This document shows, piece by piece, positions 1 through 8,316 of a stretch of DNA of 64,000 nucleotides. A program made the position numbers and the translations under genes. The first letter of the stretch is position 1. Every line of letters starts with the position of its first letter. Below the pieces are notes generated by a model, which made no database searches, was not told the DNA's origin, and saw only the letters and a program-made list of their open reading frames with translations. The DNA is taken from positions 1 to 64,000 of the forward strand of contig NZ_AYMJ01000026.1 of NCBI RefSeq assembly GCF_000633255.1, given 5' to 3'. Source of the DNA: Pseudomonas sp. H1h. GTDB taxonomy: Bacteria > Pseudomonadota > Gammaproteobacteria > Pseudomonadales > Pseudomonadaceae.

Positions 1-917
1 GACTGCTTGGCGGCTTTGATCACGGCGGCCGGTTCGGTCTTGGCGCGGGCGCGGTATTCGTCCCAGGTCCAGCCCGCCGGCAGGTAGCCGTTGAGTGGGT
101 CGTGGGCGCTGGTCTGGTCGGTGACCATGTCCGGGCGCACGCCGCGACGAACCAGTTCCGGGAGGATTTCCGCGGCGTTGCCCAGCAGGGCGATGGAAAT
201 CGCCTTGCCTTCTTTGGTGTATTTCTCGATGCGGGCCAGCGCGTCGTCGAGGTCTTTGGCCTGTTCGTCGACGTAACGGCTTTTCAGGCGGAAATCGATG
301 CTCACCTGCTGGCATTCGATGTTCAGCGAGCAGGCACCGGCCAATGTTGCAGCCAGTGGCTGGGCGCCGCCCATGCCGCCGAGGCCGGCAGTCAGCACCC
401 ACTTGCCAGTGAGGTTGTCGTTGTAGTGCTGGCGACCGGCTTCGACGAAGGTTTCATAGGTGCCCTGGACGATGCCCTGGCTGCCGATGTAGATCCAGCT
501 GCCAGCGGTCATCTGGCCGTACATGGCCAGGCCTTTGGCGTCGAGTTCGTTGAAGTGTTCCCAGCTCGCCCAGTGCGGCACCAGGTTGGAGTTGGCGATC
601 AGCACGCGTGGGGCGTTGGCGTGGGTCTTGAACACGCCGACCGGCTTGCCGGACTGCACCAGCAGGGTCTCGTCGTCGTTCAGATGGGTCAGGCTTTCGA
701 CGATCTTGTCGTAGCACTCCCAGTTACGTGCGGCGCGACCGATACCACCGTAAACCACCAGCTCTTTCGGGTTCTCGGCCACTTCCGGGTCGAGGTTGTT
801 CATCAGCATGCGCAGCGGCGCTTCGGTCAGCCAGCTCTTGGCGGTCAGCGTGTTGCCGCGCGATGCACGAATTTCGACGTCACGATACTTCGTAGGTTTC
901 TGGGTATTGTCAGTCAC
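1..917 (-). CDS. hutU: urocanate hydratase (partial, N-terminal part)
   Basis: Urocanate hydratase, the second enzyme of histidine breakdown, converts urocanate to imidazolonepropionate in the cytoplasm using tightly bound NAD+. The window holds the first 305 codons. The family is about 555-560 residues long, so the C-terminal part lies beyond the left edge. Visible family sequence includes YGGIGRAARNWECYDK from about residue 56 and the glycine-rich GLGGMGGAQ segment near residue 180. The start is a GTG at 915-917, with GAGGAG eight bases upstream. The upstream region carries a sigma-54 promoter and a HutC-type operator, which fits histidine/urocanate induction. Identity is secure; the rest of the hut operon is not visible. 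Confidence 0.95.
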   Translation of the reverse strand, partial: MTDNTQKPTKYRDVEIRASRGNTLTAKSWLTEAPLRMLMNNLDPEVAENPKELVVYGGIGRAARNWECYDKIVESLTHLNDDETLLVQSGKPVGVFKTHANAPRVLIANSNLVPHWASWEHFNELDAKGLAMYGQMTAGSWIYIGSQGIVQGTYETFVEAGRQHYNDNLTGKWVLTAGLGGMGGAQPLAATLAGACSLNIECQQVSIDFRLKSRYVDEQAKDLDDALARIEKYTKEGKAISIALLGNAAEILPELVRRGVRPDMVTDQTSAHDPLNGYLPAGWTWDEYRARAKTEPAAVIKAAKQ

Positions 918-1031
918 GAAAAAGACTCCTCAGCGATCAATTCAAACCAACCCTGGCGGTGGGCAAGCGGCTTGTGCGCCCCTTGGCGCGACAAGCGAAT
1001 CAGTGGACGTAATGCGGCGTTTCTTTCGACT

Positions 1032-1043
1032 CGTATGCATACG
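1032..1043. promoter_or_regulatory. 12-bp perfect palindrome downstream of the hutU operator
   Basis: CGTATGCATACG is a perfect palindrome lying 7 bases from the HutC-like operator, on the hutU side. It could be a second, weaker regulator site in the hutU leader. That role is an inference from position; the sequence differs from the usual HutC site. Confidence 0.35.
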
Positions 1044-1049
1044 TCTTTA

Positions 1050-1063
1050 CTTGTACATACAAG
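1050..1063. promoter_or_regulatory. HutC-type operator upstream of hutU
   Basis: On the minus strand this reads CTTGTATGTACAAG, a near-perfect palindrome that matches the HutC (GntR family, urocanate-responsive) operator known from Pseudomonas hut promoters. It lies just downstream of the -12 element of the sigma-54 promoter, so it covers the expected transcription start. Repressor binding there would block initiation. The repressor gene itself is outside the window. Confidence 0.8.
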
Positions 1064-1067
1064 CATA

Positions 1068-1084
1068 TGCAATTGAACGGCCAA
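1068..1084 (-). promoter_or_regulatory. sigma-54 (-24/-12) promoter for hutU
   Basis: The minus strand reads TTGGCCGTTCAATTGCA. The conserved GG and GC doublets are exactly 10 bases apart, with TTGGC at -24 and TTGCA at -12, matching the RpoN consensus YTGGCACGRNNNTTGCW at the key positions. Pseudomonas hutU promoters are known to need RpoN and the CbrAB system. The start site should fall near 1057-1058, inside the HutC-like operator. No CbrB site was identified. Confidence 0.7.
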
Positions 1085-1257
1085 CTTGCCGAGAAGTCCT
1101 CCAACAAGAACCGTGGACACGGCTGTAGAGCAACAAAATCAAGGGTTTTGGCGTGTTTCAGTTTTTTTGCAGGGGGAGCTCTGAGCGGCGGGAGGCTGTT
1201 ACAGAAGCGTGGCGTTGCGCCGCGCTGGGGTGTTCGGTAACAAAAAGTGGGGAACAT

Positions 1258-1296
1258 GCCACAGCCTGGAGACCCAACGGGCCTCCAGGCTGTGGC
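1258..1296 (-). terminator. stem-loop downstream of glmS
   Basis: A 14-bp inverted repeat (GCCACAGCCTGGAG at 1258-1271 with CTCCAGGCTGTGGC at 1283-1296) lies about 30 bases past the glmS stop. On the minus strand a TTTTT run follows only after about 10 bases, so it is an imperfect Rho-independent terminator. The rest of the 918-1326 interval holds the hutU leader and promoter, and about 150 bases in which I see nothing recognisable. Confidence 0.6.
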
Positions 1297-1326
1297 TGAT
1301 TATTGCGGGTTACCCGTGTGGATAAC
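1297..1326. other. predicted attTn7 insertion zone
   Basis: Tn7 and its relatives insert about 25 bp past the glmS stop after TnsD recognises the conserved 3' end of glmS, whose encoded C-terminus is intact here (NLAKSVTVE). No Tn7-like element is present, so the site looks empty. The exact insertion base is inferred from known spacing. An exact DnaA box (TGTGGATAA, 1317-1325) sits in the same interval. Confidence 0.6.
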
Positions 1327-3159
1327 TTATTCCACCGTCACCGACTTCGCCAGGTTGCGCGGCTGATCCACGTCGGTGCCCTTGAGCACAGCGACGTAGT
1401 ACGACAGCAGTTGCAACGGAATGGTGTAGAGGATCGGCGAGAGGATGTCGTGAATGTGCGGCATCTGCACCACGTGGGTGCCTTCGCCGTTGGTCATCCC
1501 GGCCTTCTCGTCGGCGAACACGATCAGTTCGCCGCCGCGGGCGCGGACTTCCTGCAGGTTGGACTTGAGCTTCTCGAGCAGTTCGTTGTTCGGCGCCACG
1601 GTCACCACTGGCATGTCGTTATCCACAAGCGCCAGCGGGCCATGCTTCAATTCGCCGGCCGGGTAGGCTTCGGCGTGGATGTAAGAGATTTCCTTGAGCT
1701 TCAAAGCCCCTTCCATCGCTACCGGGTATTGCGCACCACGACCGAGGAACAGGGTGTGGTTCTTGTCGGCGAACAGTTCGGCAATTTTTTCCACGGTGCT
1801 GTCCATGGCCAGCGCTTCGCCCAAGCGAGTTGGCAGGCGACGCAGTTCTTCGACCAGTCGGGCTTCAACGCCTTTTTCCAGAGTGCCGCGCACCTGGCCC
1901 AGGGACAGGGTCAGCAGCAGCAGGCCGACCAGTTGCGTGGTGAACGCCTTGGTCGAGGCCACGCCGATTTCGCGACCGGCCTGGGTCAGCAGGGTCAGAT
2001 CGGATTCACGCACCAGCGAACTGATGCCGACGTTGCAGATCGCCAGGCTGCCGAGGAAGCCCAGCTCCTTGGCGTTGCGCAGGGCGGCCAGGGTGTCGGC
2101 GGTTTCGCCGGACTGGGAAATGGTGACGAACAGCGTGTCCGGCTGCACCACCACCTTGCGGTAGCGGAATTCGCTGGCGACTTCGACCTGACACGGAATA
2201 CCGGCCAGCTCTTCGAGCCAGTAACGGGCAACCATGCCTGCGTGATAACTGGTGCCGCACGCGACGATCTGCACATTGCGCACCTTGGCGAACAGCTCGG
2301 CGGCCTGCGGACCAAAGGCTTGTACCAAGACCTGATTCTCGCTCAGACGACCTTCGAGGGTGCGTTGAACCACGGCAGGCTGCTCGTGGATTTCCTTGAG
2401 CATGTAGTGGCGGAACTCGCCTTTGTCGGCGGCTTCGGCACCGTCGGTGTACTGCACGGTCTGGCGCTCGACGGCTTTGCCGGTCACGTCCCAGATCTGC
2501 ACCTTGTCACGCTGGATTTCGGCGATATCGCCCTCTTCCAGGTACATGAAACGGTCAGTGACCTGACGCAGGGCCAGTTGATCGGAGGCGAGGAAGTTTT
2601 CGCCCAGGCCCAGGCCGATCACCAGCGGGCTGCCGCTGCGAGCCGCGACCAGACGATCCGGTTGCAGCGCATGGATGACCGCCAGACCGTAGGCGCCATG
2701 CAGTTCCTTGACGGTTGCCTTCAGCGCGTCGGACAGGTCCGGCAGCGCCTTGAGTTTTTCGGTCAGCAGGTGGGCGATGACTTCGGTGTCGGTGTCGGAA
2801 GAGAACACGTAACCCTGCGCCTTGAGTTGCTCACGCAGCGCATCATGGTTTTCGATGATGCCGTTGTGCACCACCGCGACGTTGCCGGAGAAATGCGGGT
2901 GGGCGTTGCGTTCGCTCGGCGCACCGTGAGTTGCCCAACGGGTGTGGGCGATACCGAGACGGCCAATCAGCGGATGTTCAGCCAGGGCTGCGTCCAGTTC
3001 ACTGACCTTACCCACGCGACGGGTGCGTTCCAGCGTGCCGTCATTGGTGTACACCGCCACACCGGCACTGTCATAACCCCGGTATTCGAGGCGCTTGAGG
3101 CCTTCGACCAGGATGGCGGTGATATTACGTTCAGCTACCGCGCCGACAATTCCACACAT
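1327..3159 (-). CDS. glmS: glutamine-fructose-6-phosphate aminotransferase (isomerizing)
   Basis: Makes glucosamine-6-phosphate from fructose-6-phosphate and glutamine, the entry step to UDP-GlcNAc for peptidoglycan and LPS. The product is 610 residues, the usual length. After removal of the initiator Met, Cys is the N-terminal nucleophile of the class II glutaminase domain (MCGIVGAV, about 1-220). Two SIS sugar-isomerase domains follow (about 285-420 and 455-595), and the C-terminus is the conserved NLAKSVTVE. Start: the ATG at 3157-3159 with AGGAGA upstream puts Cys at position 2; an upstream in-frame start would destroy this. Only two bases separate it from the upstream regulator gene, so the two are probably co-transcribed. 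Confidence 0.98.
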   Translation of the reverse strand: MCGIVGAVAERNITAILVEGLKRLEYRGYDSAGVAVYTNDGTLERTRRVGKVSELDAALAEHPLIGRLGIAHTRWATHGAPSERNAHPHFSGNVAVVHNGIIENHDALREQLKAQGYVFSSDTDTEVIAHLLTEKLKALPDLSDALKATVKELHGAYGLAVIHALQPDRLVAARSGSPLVIGLGLGENFLASDQLALRQVTDRFMYLEEGDIAEIQRDKVQIWDVTGKAVERQTVQYTDGAEAADKGEFRHYMLKEIHEQPAVVQRTLEGRLSENQVLVQAFGPQAAELFAKVRNVQIVACGTSYHAGMVARYWLEELAGIPCQVEVASEFRYRKVVVQPDTLFVTISQSGETADTLAALRNAKELGFLGSLAICNVGISSLVRESDLTLLTQAGREIGVASTKAFTTQLVGLLLLTLSLGQVRGTLEKGVEARLVEELRRLPTRLGEALAMDSTVEKIAELFADKNHTLFLGRGAQYPVAMEGALKLKEISYIHAEAYPAGELKHGPLALVDNDMPVVTVAPNNELLEKLKSNLQEVRARGGELIVFADEKAGMTNGEGTHVVQMPHIHDILSPILYTIPLQLLSYYVAVLKGTDVDQPRNLAKSVTVE

Positions 3160-3161
3160 GC

Positions 3162-3938
3162 TTATTTCTCCTGACTGACCGTCGCGCAAATCAAATTGAT
3201 ACCGCGAGCCTGAATCTGATCCCGTGCCTCCTGCGGCAGGCGATCATCGGTGATTAGGGTATGGACACTGCTCCACGGCAGCTCCAGGTTTGGAATCTTG
3301 CGGCCGATCTTGTCGGCCTCGACCATCACGATCACTTCCCGCGCCACTTCCGCCATCACCCGGCTCAGGCCGAGCAACTCATTGAAGGTCGTGGTGCCAC
3401 GCACCAGATCGATGCCGTCGGCACCGATGAACAATTGATCGAAGTCGTAAGAGCGTAGTACCTGCTCGGCGACCTGGCCCTGAAAGGATTCCGAATGGGG
3501 ATCCCAGGTGCCGCCGGTCATCAGCAGGACCGGCTCGTGTTCGAGCTCGCTCAAGGCGTTGGCAACGTGCAGGGAGTTGGTCATGACCACCAGACCCGGT
3601 TGCTGGCCAAGTTCGGGGATCATGGCGGCGGTAGTGCTACCGCTGTCGATGATGATCCTGGCGTGCTCGCGAATGCGTTTGACGGCAGCGCGGGCAATTG
3701 CCTGTTTATATTTGGAAACGTTCTGACTGACGTCGGCCACCAATTCCTGAGGCATGGTGATCGCCCCGCCATACCGACGCAGCAACAGACCGTGACTTTC
3801 CAGCGCGGCCAAATCCTTGCGAATCGTCACTTCCGAGGTTTCGAAACGCTTGGCGAGTTCGTCGACACTCACTTCACCCTGCTCGGAGAGCAGAGCCAGA
3901 ATGTTGTGGCGACGTTGGGGTGTATTGCGTTTCGACAT
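3162..3938 (-). CDS. DeoR-family transcriptional regulator next to glmS
   Basis: A 258-residue DeoR-family repressor. The N-terminal winged helix-turn-helix (about residues 6-60, with VSVDELAKRFETSEVTIRKD) is followed by a sugar-phosphate sensing domain of the DeoRC type. Genes of this kind lie directly before glmS in Pseudomonas and are thought to respond to an amino-sugar phosphate; that ligand is an inference. The ATG at 3936-3938 is chosen because it starts the conserved MSKRNTPQRR segment; no strong ribosome site is visible. A TTTCG-ATT-CGAAA inverted repeat lies 12 bases upstream, suggesting autoregulation. Confidence 0.88.
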   Translation of the reverse strand: MSKRNTPQRRHNILALLSEQGEVSVDELAKRFETSEVTIRKDLAALESHGLLLRRYGGAITMPQELVADVSQNVSKYKQAIARAAVKRIREHARIIIDSGSTTAAMIPELGQQPGLVVMTNSLHVANALSELEHEPVLLMTGGTWDPHSESFQGQVAEQVLRSYDFDQLFIGADGIDLVRGTTTFNELLGLSRVMAEVAREVIVMVEADKIGRKIPNLELPWSSVHTLITDDRLPQEARDQIQARGINLICATVSQEK

Positions 3939-3949
3939 GGCGCGATAAG

Positions 3950-3962
3950 TTTCGATTCGAAA
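3950..3962. promoter_or_regulatory. possible DeoR-family operator (autoregulation)
   Basis: TTTCG and CGAAA form perfect 5-bp arms around a 3-base spacer, 12 bases upstream of the regulator start codon. TTTCG-type arms are typical of DeoR/GlpR-family operators. Binding here would repress the regulator-glmS operon. Only one site was seen. Confidence 0.4.
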
Positions 3963-4013
3963 GATAATGAAAGCAATCAAAACCTATCGAAGCAAAACCG
4001 TCAAGCCACCGAT

Positions 4014-4043
4014 GAAAAAAAATCGCTGCCCGTGGGCAGCGAT
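4014..4043 (-). terminator. Rho-independent terminator of glmU
   Basis: ATCGCTGCC (4022-4030) pairs with GGCAGCGAT (4035-4043) around CGTG. On the minus strand the stem is followed at once by a run of eight T residues (4022-4015). It ends glmU transcription before the DeoR regulator gene. Confidence 0.85.
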
Positions 4044-4070
4044 CTTTCAGATTGAAGCGCTGTGGATAAC

Positions 4071-5438
4071 TCAGCTCTTCTTGATCTTCTCCGGCCGCTT
4101 CCAGCCATCGATATTTTTCTGCCGCGCCCGACCGACGGCCAACTGCGCTTTATCCACATTCTGCGTGATGGTCGAACCGGCTGCCGTCGTCGCACCGTCG
4201 GAGATATCCACAGGCGCCACCAACGAGTTGTTGGAACCGATGAACACATCTTCGCCCAACACGGTTTTCCATTTGTTGGCGCCATCGTAATTGCAGGTGA
4301 TGGTGCCGGCGCCGATGTTGGTGCGCGCACCGATTTCGGCGTCGCCCAGATAGGTCAGGTGTCCGGCCTTGGCACCCTCGCCCATGCGCGCGTTTTTCAG
4401 TTCGACGAAGTTACCCACATGCGCACGCGCTTCGAGCACGGTGCCCGGACGCAGACGGGCGAACGGACCGGCATCGCTGCCCTCGCCGAGAATCGCCCCT
4501 TCAATGTGGCTGTTGGCCTTGATCACCACACCTTTGCGCAGGGTGCTGTCCTTGATCACGCAGTTCGGACCGATCACCACGTCGTCTTCGATAACAACGT
4601 TGCCTTCGAGGATCACGTTGACGTCGATCAGCACATCGCGACCAACGGTCACTTCGCCGCGTACATCGAAACGCGCCGGGTCACGCAGGGTCACGCCCTG
4701 TGCCATCAACCGGCGACCAGCGCGCAACTGGTAATGGCGCTCCAGTTCCGACAGTTGCTTGCGATCGTTGGCGCCCTGCACTTCCATCGCGTCATGCGGT
4801 TGCTCGGTGGCAACCACCAGGCCGTCATTGACCGCCATTTCAATCACGTCGGTCAGGTAGTACTCGCCCTGTGCATTGTTGTTCGACAGGCGGCTCATCC
4901 AGTCGGCCAGATGATTGGCCGGGACGGCGAGGATACCGGTGTTACCTTCGGTGATTGCGCGCTGGGCTTCGCTGGCGTCCTTGTGCTCGACAATCGCGGC
5001 AACCTTGCCGTCCGCGTCGCGCACGATACGGCCATAACCGGTCGGGTCTTCCAGCTCAACGGTCAACAGCCCCATTTGTCCCGGCACAACATGCTTGAGC
5101 AGGCGCTGCAGGGTTTCAACTTCGATCAGCGGCACGTCACCGTAGAGAATCAGCACGGTGTCGGCGGTGATGAACGGCACGGCCTGGGCGGTGGCGTGAC
5201 CGGTGCCCAGTTGCTTGTCTTGCAGTACAAAATTCAGATCATCAGCAGCCAGGCGCTCGCGCACCACATCGGCACCATGGCCAATGACCACATGGATACG
5301 CTGCGGATCAAGTTGGCGTGCGCTGTGGATAACATGACCAAGCATGGAATTGCCGGCAACCGGGTGCAAAACCTTCGGCAGCGCCGAACGCATACGGGTG
5401 CCTTGACCGGCCGCGAGAATAACGATTTCGAGAGACAT
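4071..5438 (-). CDS. glmU: bifunctional N-acetylglucosamine-1-phosphate uridyltransferase / glucosamine-1-phosphate acetyltransferase
   Basis: A 455-residue bifunctional enzyme that acetylates glucosamine-1-phosphate and then adds UMP to give UDP-GlcNAc for cell wall and LPS. The N-terminal pyrophosphorylase domain carries LAAGQGTRMRS (residues 8-18). The C-terminal half is a left-handed beta-helix of hexapeptide repeats, with the acetyltransferase end at GTITCNYDGANKWKT. It lies between its own terminator and the atp operon terminator, so it is probably a single-gene unit; no clear promoter or strong Shine-Dalgarno was found upstream. Exact DnaA boxes occur just after its stop (4061-4069) and inside it (4150-4158, 5324-5332). 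Confidence 0.97.
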   Translation of the reverse strand: MSLEIVILAAGQGTRMRSALPKVLHPVAGNSMLGHVIHSARQLDPQRIHVVIGHGADVVRERLAADDLNFVLQDKQLGTGHATAQAVPFITADTVLILYGDVPLIEVETLQRLLKHVVPGQMGLLTVELEDPTGYGRIVRDADGKVAAIVEHKDASEAQRAITEGNTGILAVPANHLADWMSRLSNNNAQGEYYLTDVIEMAVNDGLVVATEQPHDAMEVQGANDRKQLSELERHYQLRAGRRLMAQGVTLRDPARFDVRGEVTVGRDVLIDVNVILEGNVVIEDDVVIGPNCVIKDSTLRKGVVIKANSHIEGAILGEGSDAGPFARLRPGTVLEARAHVGNFVELKNARMGEGAKAGHLTYLGDAEIGARTNIGAGTITCNYDGANKWKTVLGEDVFIGSNNSLVAPVDISDGATTAAGSTITQNVDKAQLAVGRARQKNIDGWKRPEKIKKS

Positions 5439-5498
5439 GACTGGCTACCAATCCTGGGTGGTCAGCTACTGCGACCGGGTTTTGGGAATTCGGAAAAG

Positions 5499-5528
5499 AA
5501 AAAAGGGTAGCCGAGGCTACCCTTTTTT
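5499..5528. terminator. bidirectional terminator after atpC
   Basis: GGGTAGCC (5505-5512) pairs with GGCTACCC (5515-5522). There is an A-run on the left and a T-run (5523-5528) on the right, so the hairpin can work in both directions. On the minus strand it closes the atp operon. Confidence 0.92.
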
Positions 5529-5556
5529 ATCAATCGCACAACAAGTGGCTGACGGA

Positions 5557-5982
5557 TTAACCGCCAAACTTCTTGCGGATCTGCTGGACGGTGCGCAGCT
5601 GAGCTGCAGCCTCGGCCAGACGTGCGGACGCAGCTCCGTAATCGAAATCTGCGCTCTTCTCATGCAGAGCAGCTTCGGCAGCCTTGAGAGCTGCTTGAGC
5701 CTGAGCTTCATCCAGGTCGGCGGCACGTTGCACGGTATCGGCAAGCACCTTGACCATGTTCGGCTGAACCTCGAGGAAACCACCGGAGATGTAGAACACC
5801 TCGGCTTCCCCGCCTTGCTTGATCAGGCGGATCGGACCTGGCTTCAGATTAGTGATCAGCGGCGCGTGACCCAGAGCGATACCAAGATCACCCAGTGCAC
5901 CGTGCGCAATCACCATCTCGACCAGGCCGGAAAAGATTTCCCCTTCCGCGCTGACGATATCGCAATGGACTGTCATAGCCAT
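5557..5982 (-). CDS. atpC: ATP synthase F1 epsilon subunit
   Basis: The 141-residue epsilon subunit of F1F0 ATP synthase sits on the central stalk and restrains wasteful ATP hydrolysis. An N-terminal beta-sandwich (about 1-88, MTVHCDIVSAEGEIFSGLVE) is followed by a C-terminal two-helix arm rich in Ala and Glu (about 90-140). It is the last gene of the operon, 45 bases after atpD and just before the bidirectional terminator. Two ATG codons lie at the start (MAM); the first is kept as is usual in Pseudomonas. Confidence 0.97.
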   Translation of the reverse strand: MAMTVHCDIVSAEGEIFSGLVEMVIAHGALGDLGIALGHAPLITNLKPGPIRLIKQGGEAEVFYISGGFLEVQPNMVKVLADTVQRAADLDEAQAQAALKAAEAALHEKSADFDYGAASARLAEAAAQLRTVQQIRKKFGG

Positions 5983-6027
5983 CTGATTGCCTCAACCTAA
6001 ATTAGCGCCCGTTGCCGGGCGCCGGGA

Positions 6028-7407
6028 TTACAGTTTCTTGGCTTTCTCGATCGCTTCTTCGATGCCGCCAACCATGTAGAACGCTTGTTCTGGCAGGTGG
6101 TCGTAGTCACCGTTGAGGATGCCTTTGAAGCCAGCAATGGTGTCTTTCAGGGAAACGTATTTACCCGAAGCACCGGTGAAGACTTCAGCCACGAAGAACG
6201 GCTGCGACAAGAAGCGCTGGATCTTACGAGCACGGTTTACCAACTGCTTGTCGGCTTCCGACAGCTCGTCCATACCCAGGATCGCGATGATGTCCTTCAG
6301 CTCTTTGTAACGTTGCAGAACGTACTGAACGCCGCGAGCGGTGTCGTAGTGGTCCTGGCCGATTACGTTCGGGTCCAGCTGGCGCGAAGTCGAATCCAGT
6401 GGATCTACTGCTGGGTAGATACCCAGGGAAGCGATGTCACGGGACAGAACGACGGTGGCGTCCAAGTGGGCGAAGGTGGTCGCTGGCGACGGGTCGGTCA
6501 AGTCGTCCGCAGGTACGTATACCGCCTGGATCGAGGTGATCGAACCTTCTTTGGTCGAAGTGATACGTTCTTGCAGAACGCCCATCTCTTCAGCCAGAGT
6601 CGGCTGGTAACCTACTGCCGAAGGCATACGGCCCAGCAGTGCGGATACTTCAGTACCGGCCAGGGTGTAACGATAGATGTTGTCGACGAACAGCAAAACG
6701 TCGTTACCTTCGTCACGGAACTTCTCGGCCATGGTCAGGCCGGTCAGTGCTACGCGCAGACGGTTACCCGGCGGCTCGTTCATCTGACCGTAAACCAGTG
6801 CCACTTTGTCCAGAACGTTGGAGTCCTTCATCTCGTGGTAGAAGTCGTTACCCTCACGAGTACGCTCACCCACACCGGCGAACACGGAATAACCGCTGTG
6901 CTCGATGGCGATGTTACGGATCAGTTCCATCATGTTTACGGTTTTGCCTACACCGGCACCACCGAACAGACCGACTTTACCGCCTTTGGCAAACGGGCAA
7001 ACCAGGTCGATAACCTTGATGCCGGTTTCCAGCAGGTCGTTGCCGCCTGCTTGCTCAGCGAACGAAGGCGCTGGACGGTGAATGCCCCAACGCTCTTCGG
7101 TGTCGATCGGACCCGCTTCGTCGATCGGGTTACCGAGGACGTCCATGATCCGGCCCAGGGTCGCTTTACCGACCGGTACGGAGATGGCTGCGCCAGAGTC
7201 GGTAACTTCCAGACCGCGCTTCAAGCCCTCGGTGGAACCCATCGCAATGGTGCGAACCACGCCGTCGCCCAGCTGCTGCTGAACTTCCAGAGTGGTTGCG
7301 GCCGCGCTTTGAACTGTCAGCGCGTTGTAGATGCTCGGTACGCTGTCGCGTGGAAATTCCACGTCGATAACGGCGCCGATGATTTGAACGATACGTCCGC
7401 TACTCAT
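6028..7407 (-). CDS. atpD: ATP synthase F1 beta subunit
   Basis: The 459-residue catalytic beta subunit of F1. The Walker A P-loop GGAGVGKT lies near residues 150-157, followed by GERTREGNDFYHEM and the Walker B region LLFVDNIYRYT. The DELSEADK stretch of the C-terminal domain, which couples to the gamma subunit, is also visible. Length and order are standard. The gene is 27 bases downstream of atpG. An internal 15-bp palindrome near the start codon (7349-7363) is explained by the coding sequence. Confidence 0.98.
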   Translation of the reverse strand: MSSGRIVQIIGAVIDVEFPRDSVPSIYNALTVQSAAATTLEVQQQLGDGVVRTIAMGSTEGLKRGLEVTDSGAAISVPVGKATLGRIMDVLGNPIDEAGPIDTEERWGIHRPAPSFAEQAGGNDLLETGIKVIDLVCPFAKGGKVGLFGGAGVGKTVNMMELIRNIAIEHSGYSVFAGVGERTREGNDFYHEMKDSNVLDKVALVYGQMNEPPGNRLRVALTGLTMAEKFRDEGNDVLLFVDNIYRYTLAGTEVSALLGRMPSAVGYQPTLAEEMGVLQERITSTKEGSITSIQAVYVPADDLTDPSPATTFAHLDATVVLSRDIASLGIYPAVDPLDSTSRQLDPNVIGQDHYDTARGVQYVLQRYKELKDIIAILGMDELSEADKQLVNRARKIQRFLSQPFFVAEVFTGASGKYVSLKDTIAGFKGILNGDYDHLPEQAFYMVGGIEEAIEKAKKL

Positions 7408-7434
7408 AGCTGGATCCTCTGAATATTTGAACCG

Positions 7435-8295
7435 TTAAACCGCGGCAGCGCCGCCGACGATTTCCGAGATCTCTTGGGTGATCGCAGCCTGACGCGCCTT
7501 GTTGTAGATCAGCTGCAAATCGCTGATCAAATCACCGGCGTTGTCGGTAGCGTTCTTCATCGCGATCATCCGCGCAGCTTGTTCAGCCGCGTTGTTCTCG
7601 ACCACCGCCTGGTAGACCTGCGACTCAACGTAGCGGACCATCAAGCCGTCAAGCAGCTCTTTGGCATCCGGTTCGTAGAGATAGTCCCAGTGGTGCTTGA
7701 GATCCTGATCCGGGGTTGCCACCAGTGGAATCAATTGCTCCACGGTAGGCTGTTGCGTCATGGTGTTGATGAATTTGTTGGACACCACGGACAGGCGGTC
7801 AATACGGCCGTCCAGGTAGGCATCCAGCATCACCTTGACGCTGCCAATCAGATCATTGATCGACGGCTCTTCACCCAGGTGGCTGATAGCTGCAACGACG
7901 TTACCGCCGAAGTTGCGGAAAAAGGCCGCACCCTTGCTACCAACAACACACAGATCAATCTCGACGCCGTTTTCGCGGTTTACCGCCATGTCCTTGACCA
8001 GGGCCTTGAACAGGTTGGTATTCAAGCCGCCGCACAGACCACGGTCACTGCTCACAACGACATAACCCACACGCTTGATAGCGCGGTCGATCATGAACGG
8101 GTGGCGGTATTCCGGGTTGGCGTTGGCCAGATGCCCAATAACCTGGCGGATACGCTCCGCATAAGGACGGCTAGCAGCCATGCGCATTTGTGCCTTGCGC
8201 ATTTTGCTGACCGCCACTTTTTCCATGGCGCTGGTAATCTTTTGCGTGCTTTTGATGCTCGCAATCTTACTGCGAATCTCTTTTGCGCCTGCCAT
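7435..8295 (-). CDS. atpG: ATP synthase F1 gamma subunit
   Basis: The 286-residue gamma subunit, the rotating central shaft of F1. It shows the conserved N-terminal MAGAKEIRSKIASIKSTQKI, the SSDRGLCGGLN segment near residue 88, and the C-terminal helix with NKARQAAITQEISEIVGGA. It lies between atpA and atpD as in other proteobacteria. A 10-bp stem-loop in the gap upstream may affect its translation or mRNA stability. Confidence 0.98.
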   Translation of the reverse strand: MAGAKEIRSKIASIKSTQKITSAMEKVAVSKMRKAQMRMAASRPYAERIRQVIGHLANANPEYRHPFMIDRAIKRVGYVVVSSDRGLCGGLNTNLFKALVKDMAVNRENGVEIDLCVVGSKGAAFFRNFGGNVVAAISHLGEEPSINDLIGSVKVMLDAYLDGRIDRLSVVSNKFINTMTQQPTVEQLIPLVATPDQDLKHHWDYLYEPDAKELLDGLMVRYVESQVYQAVVENNAAEQAARMIAMKNATDNAGDLISDLQLIYNKARQAAITQEISEIVGGAAAV

Positions 8296-8316
8296 GTAAC
8301 ACCTATCAGGTTAGCA

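Noticed and set aside
1303..3174. A 623-codon plus-strand reading frame opposite glmS
   Set aside because: It mirrors glmS codons, has no ribosome site and its translation is rich in His/Gln/Arg/Val of the kind seen in antisense frames of high-G+C genes.
7349..7363. CGTGGAAATTCCACG palindrome inside atpD, considered as a parS variant
   Set aside because: The half-sites are in the opposite order to parS (TGGAA before TTCCA), and it is explained by atpD codons.
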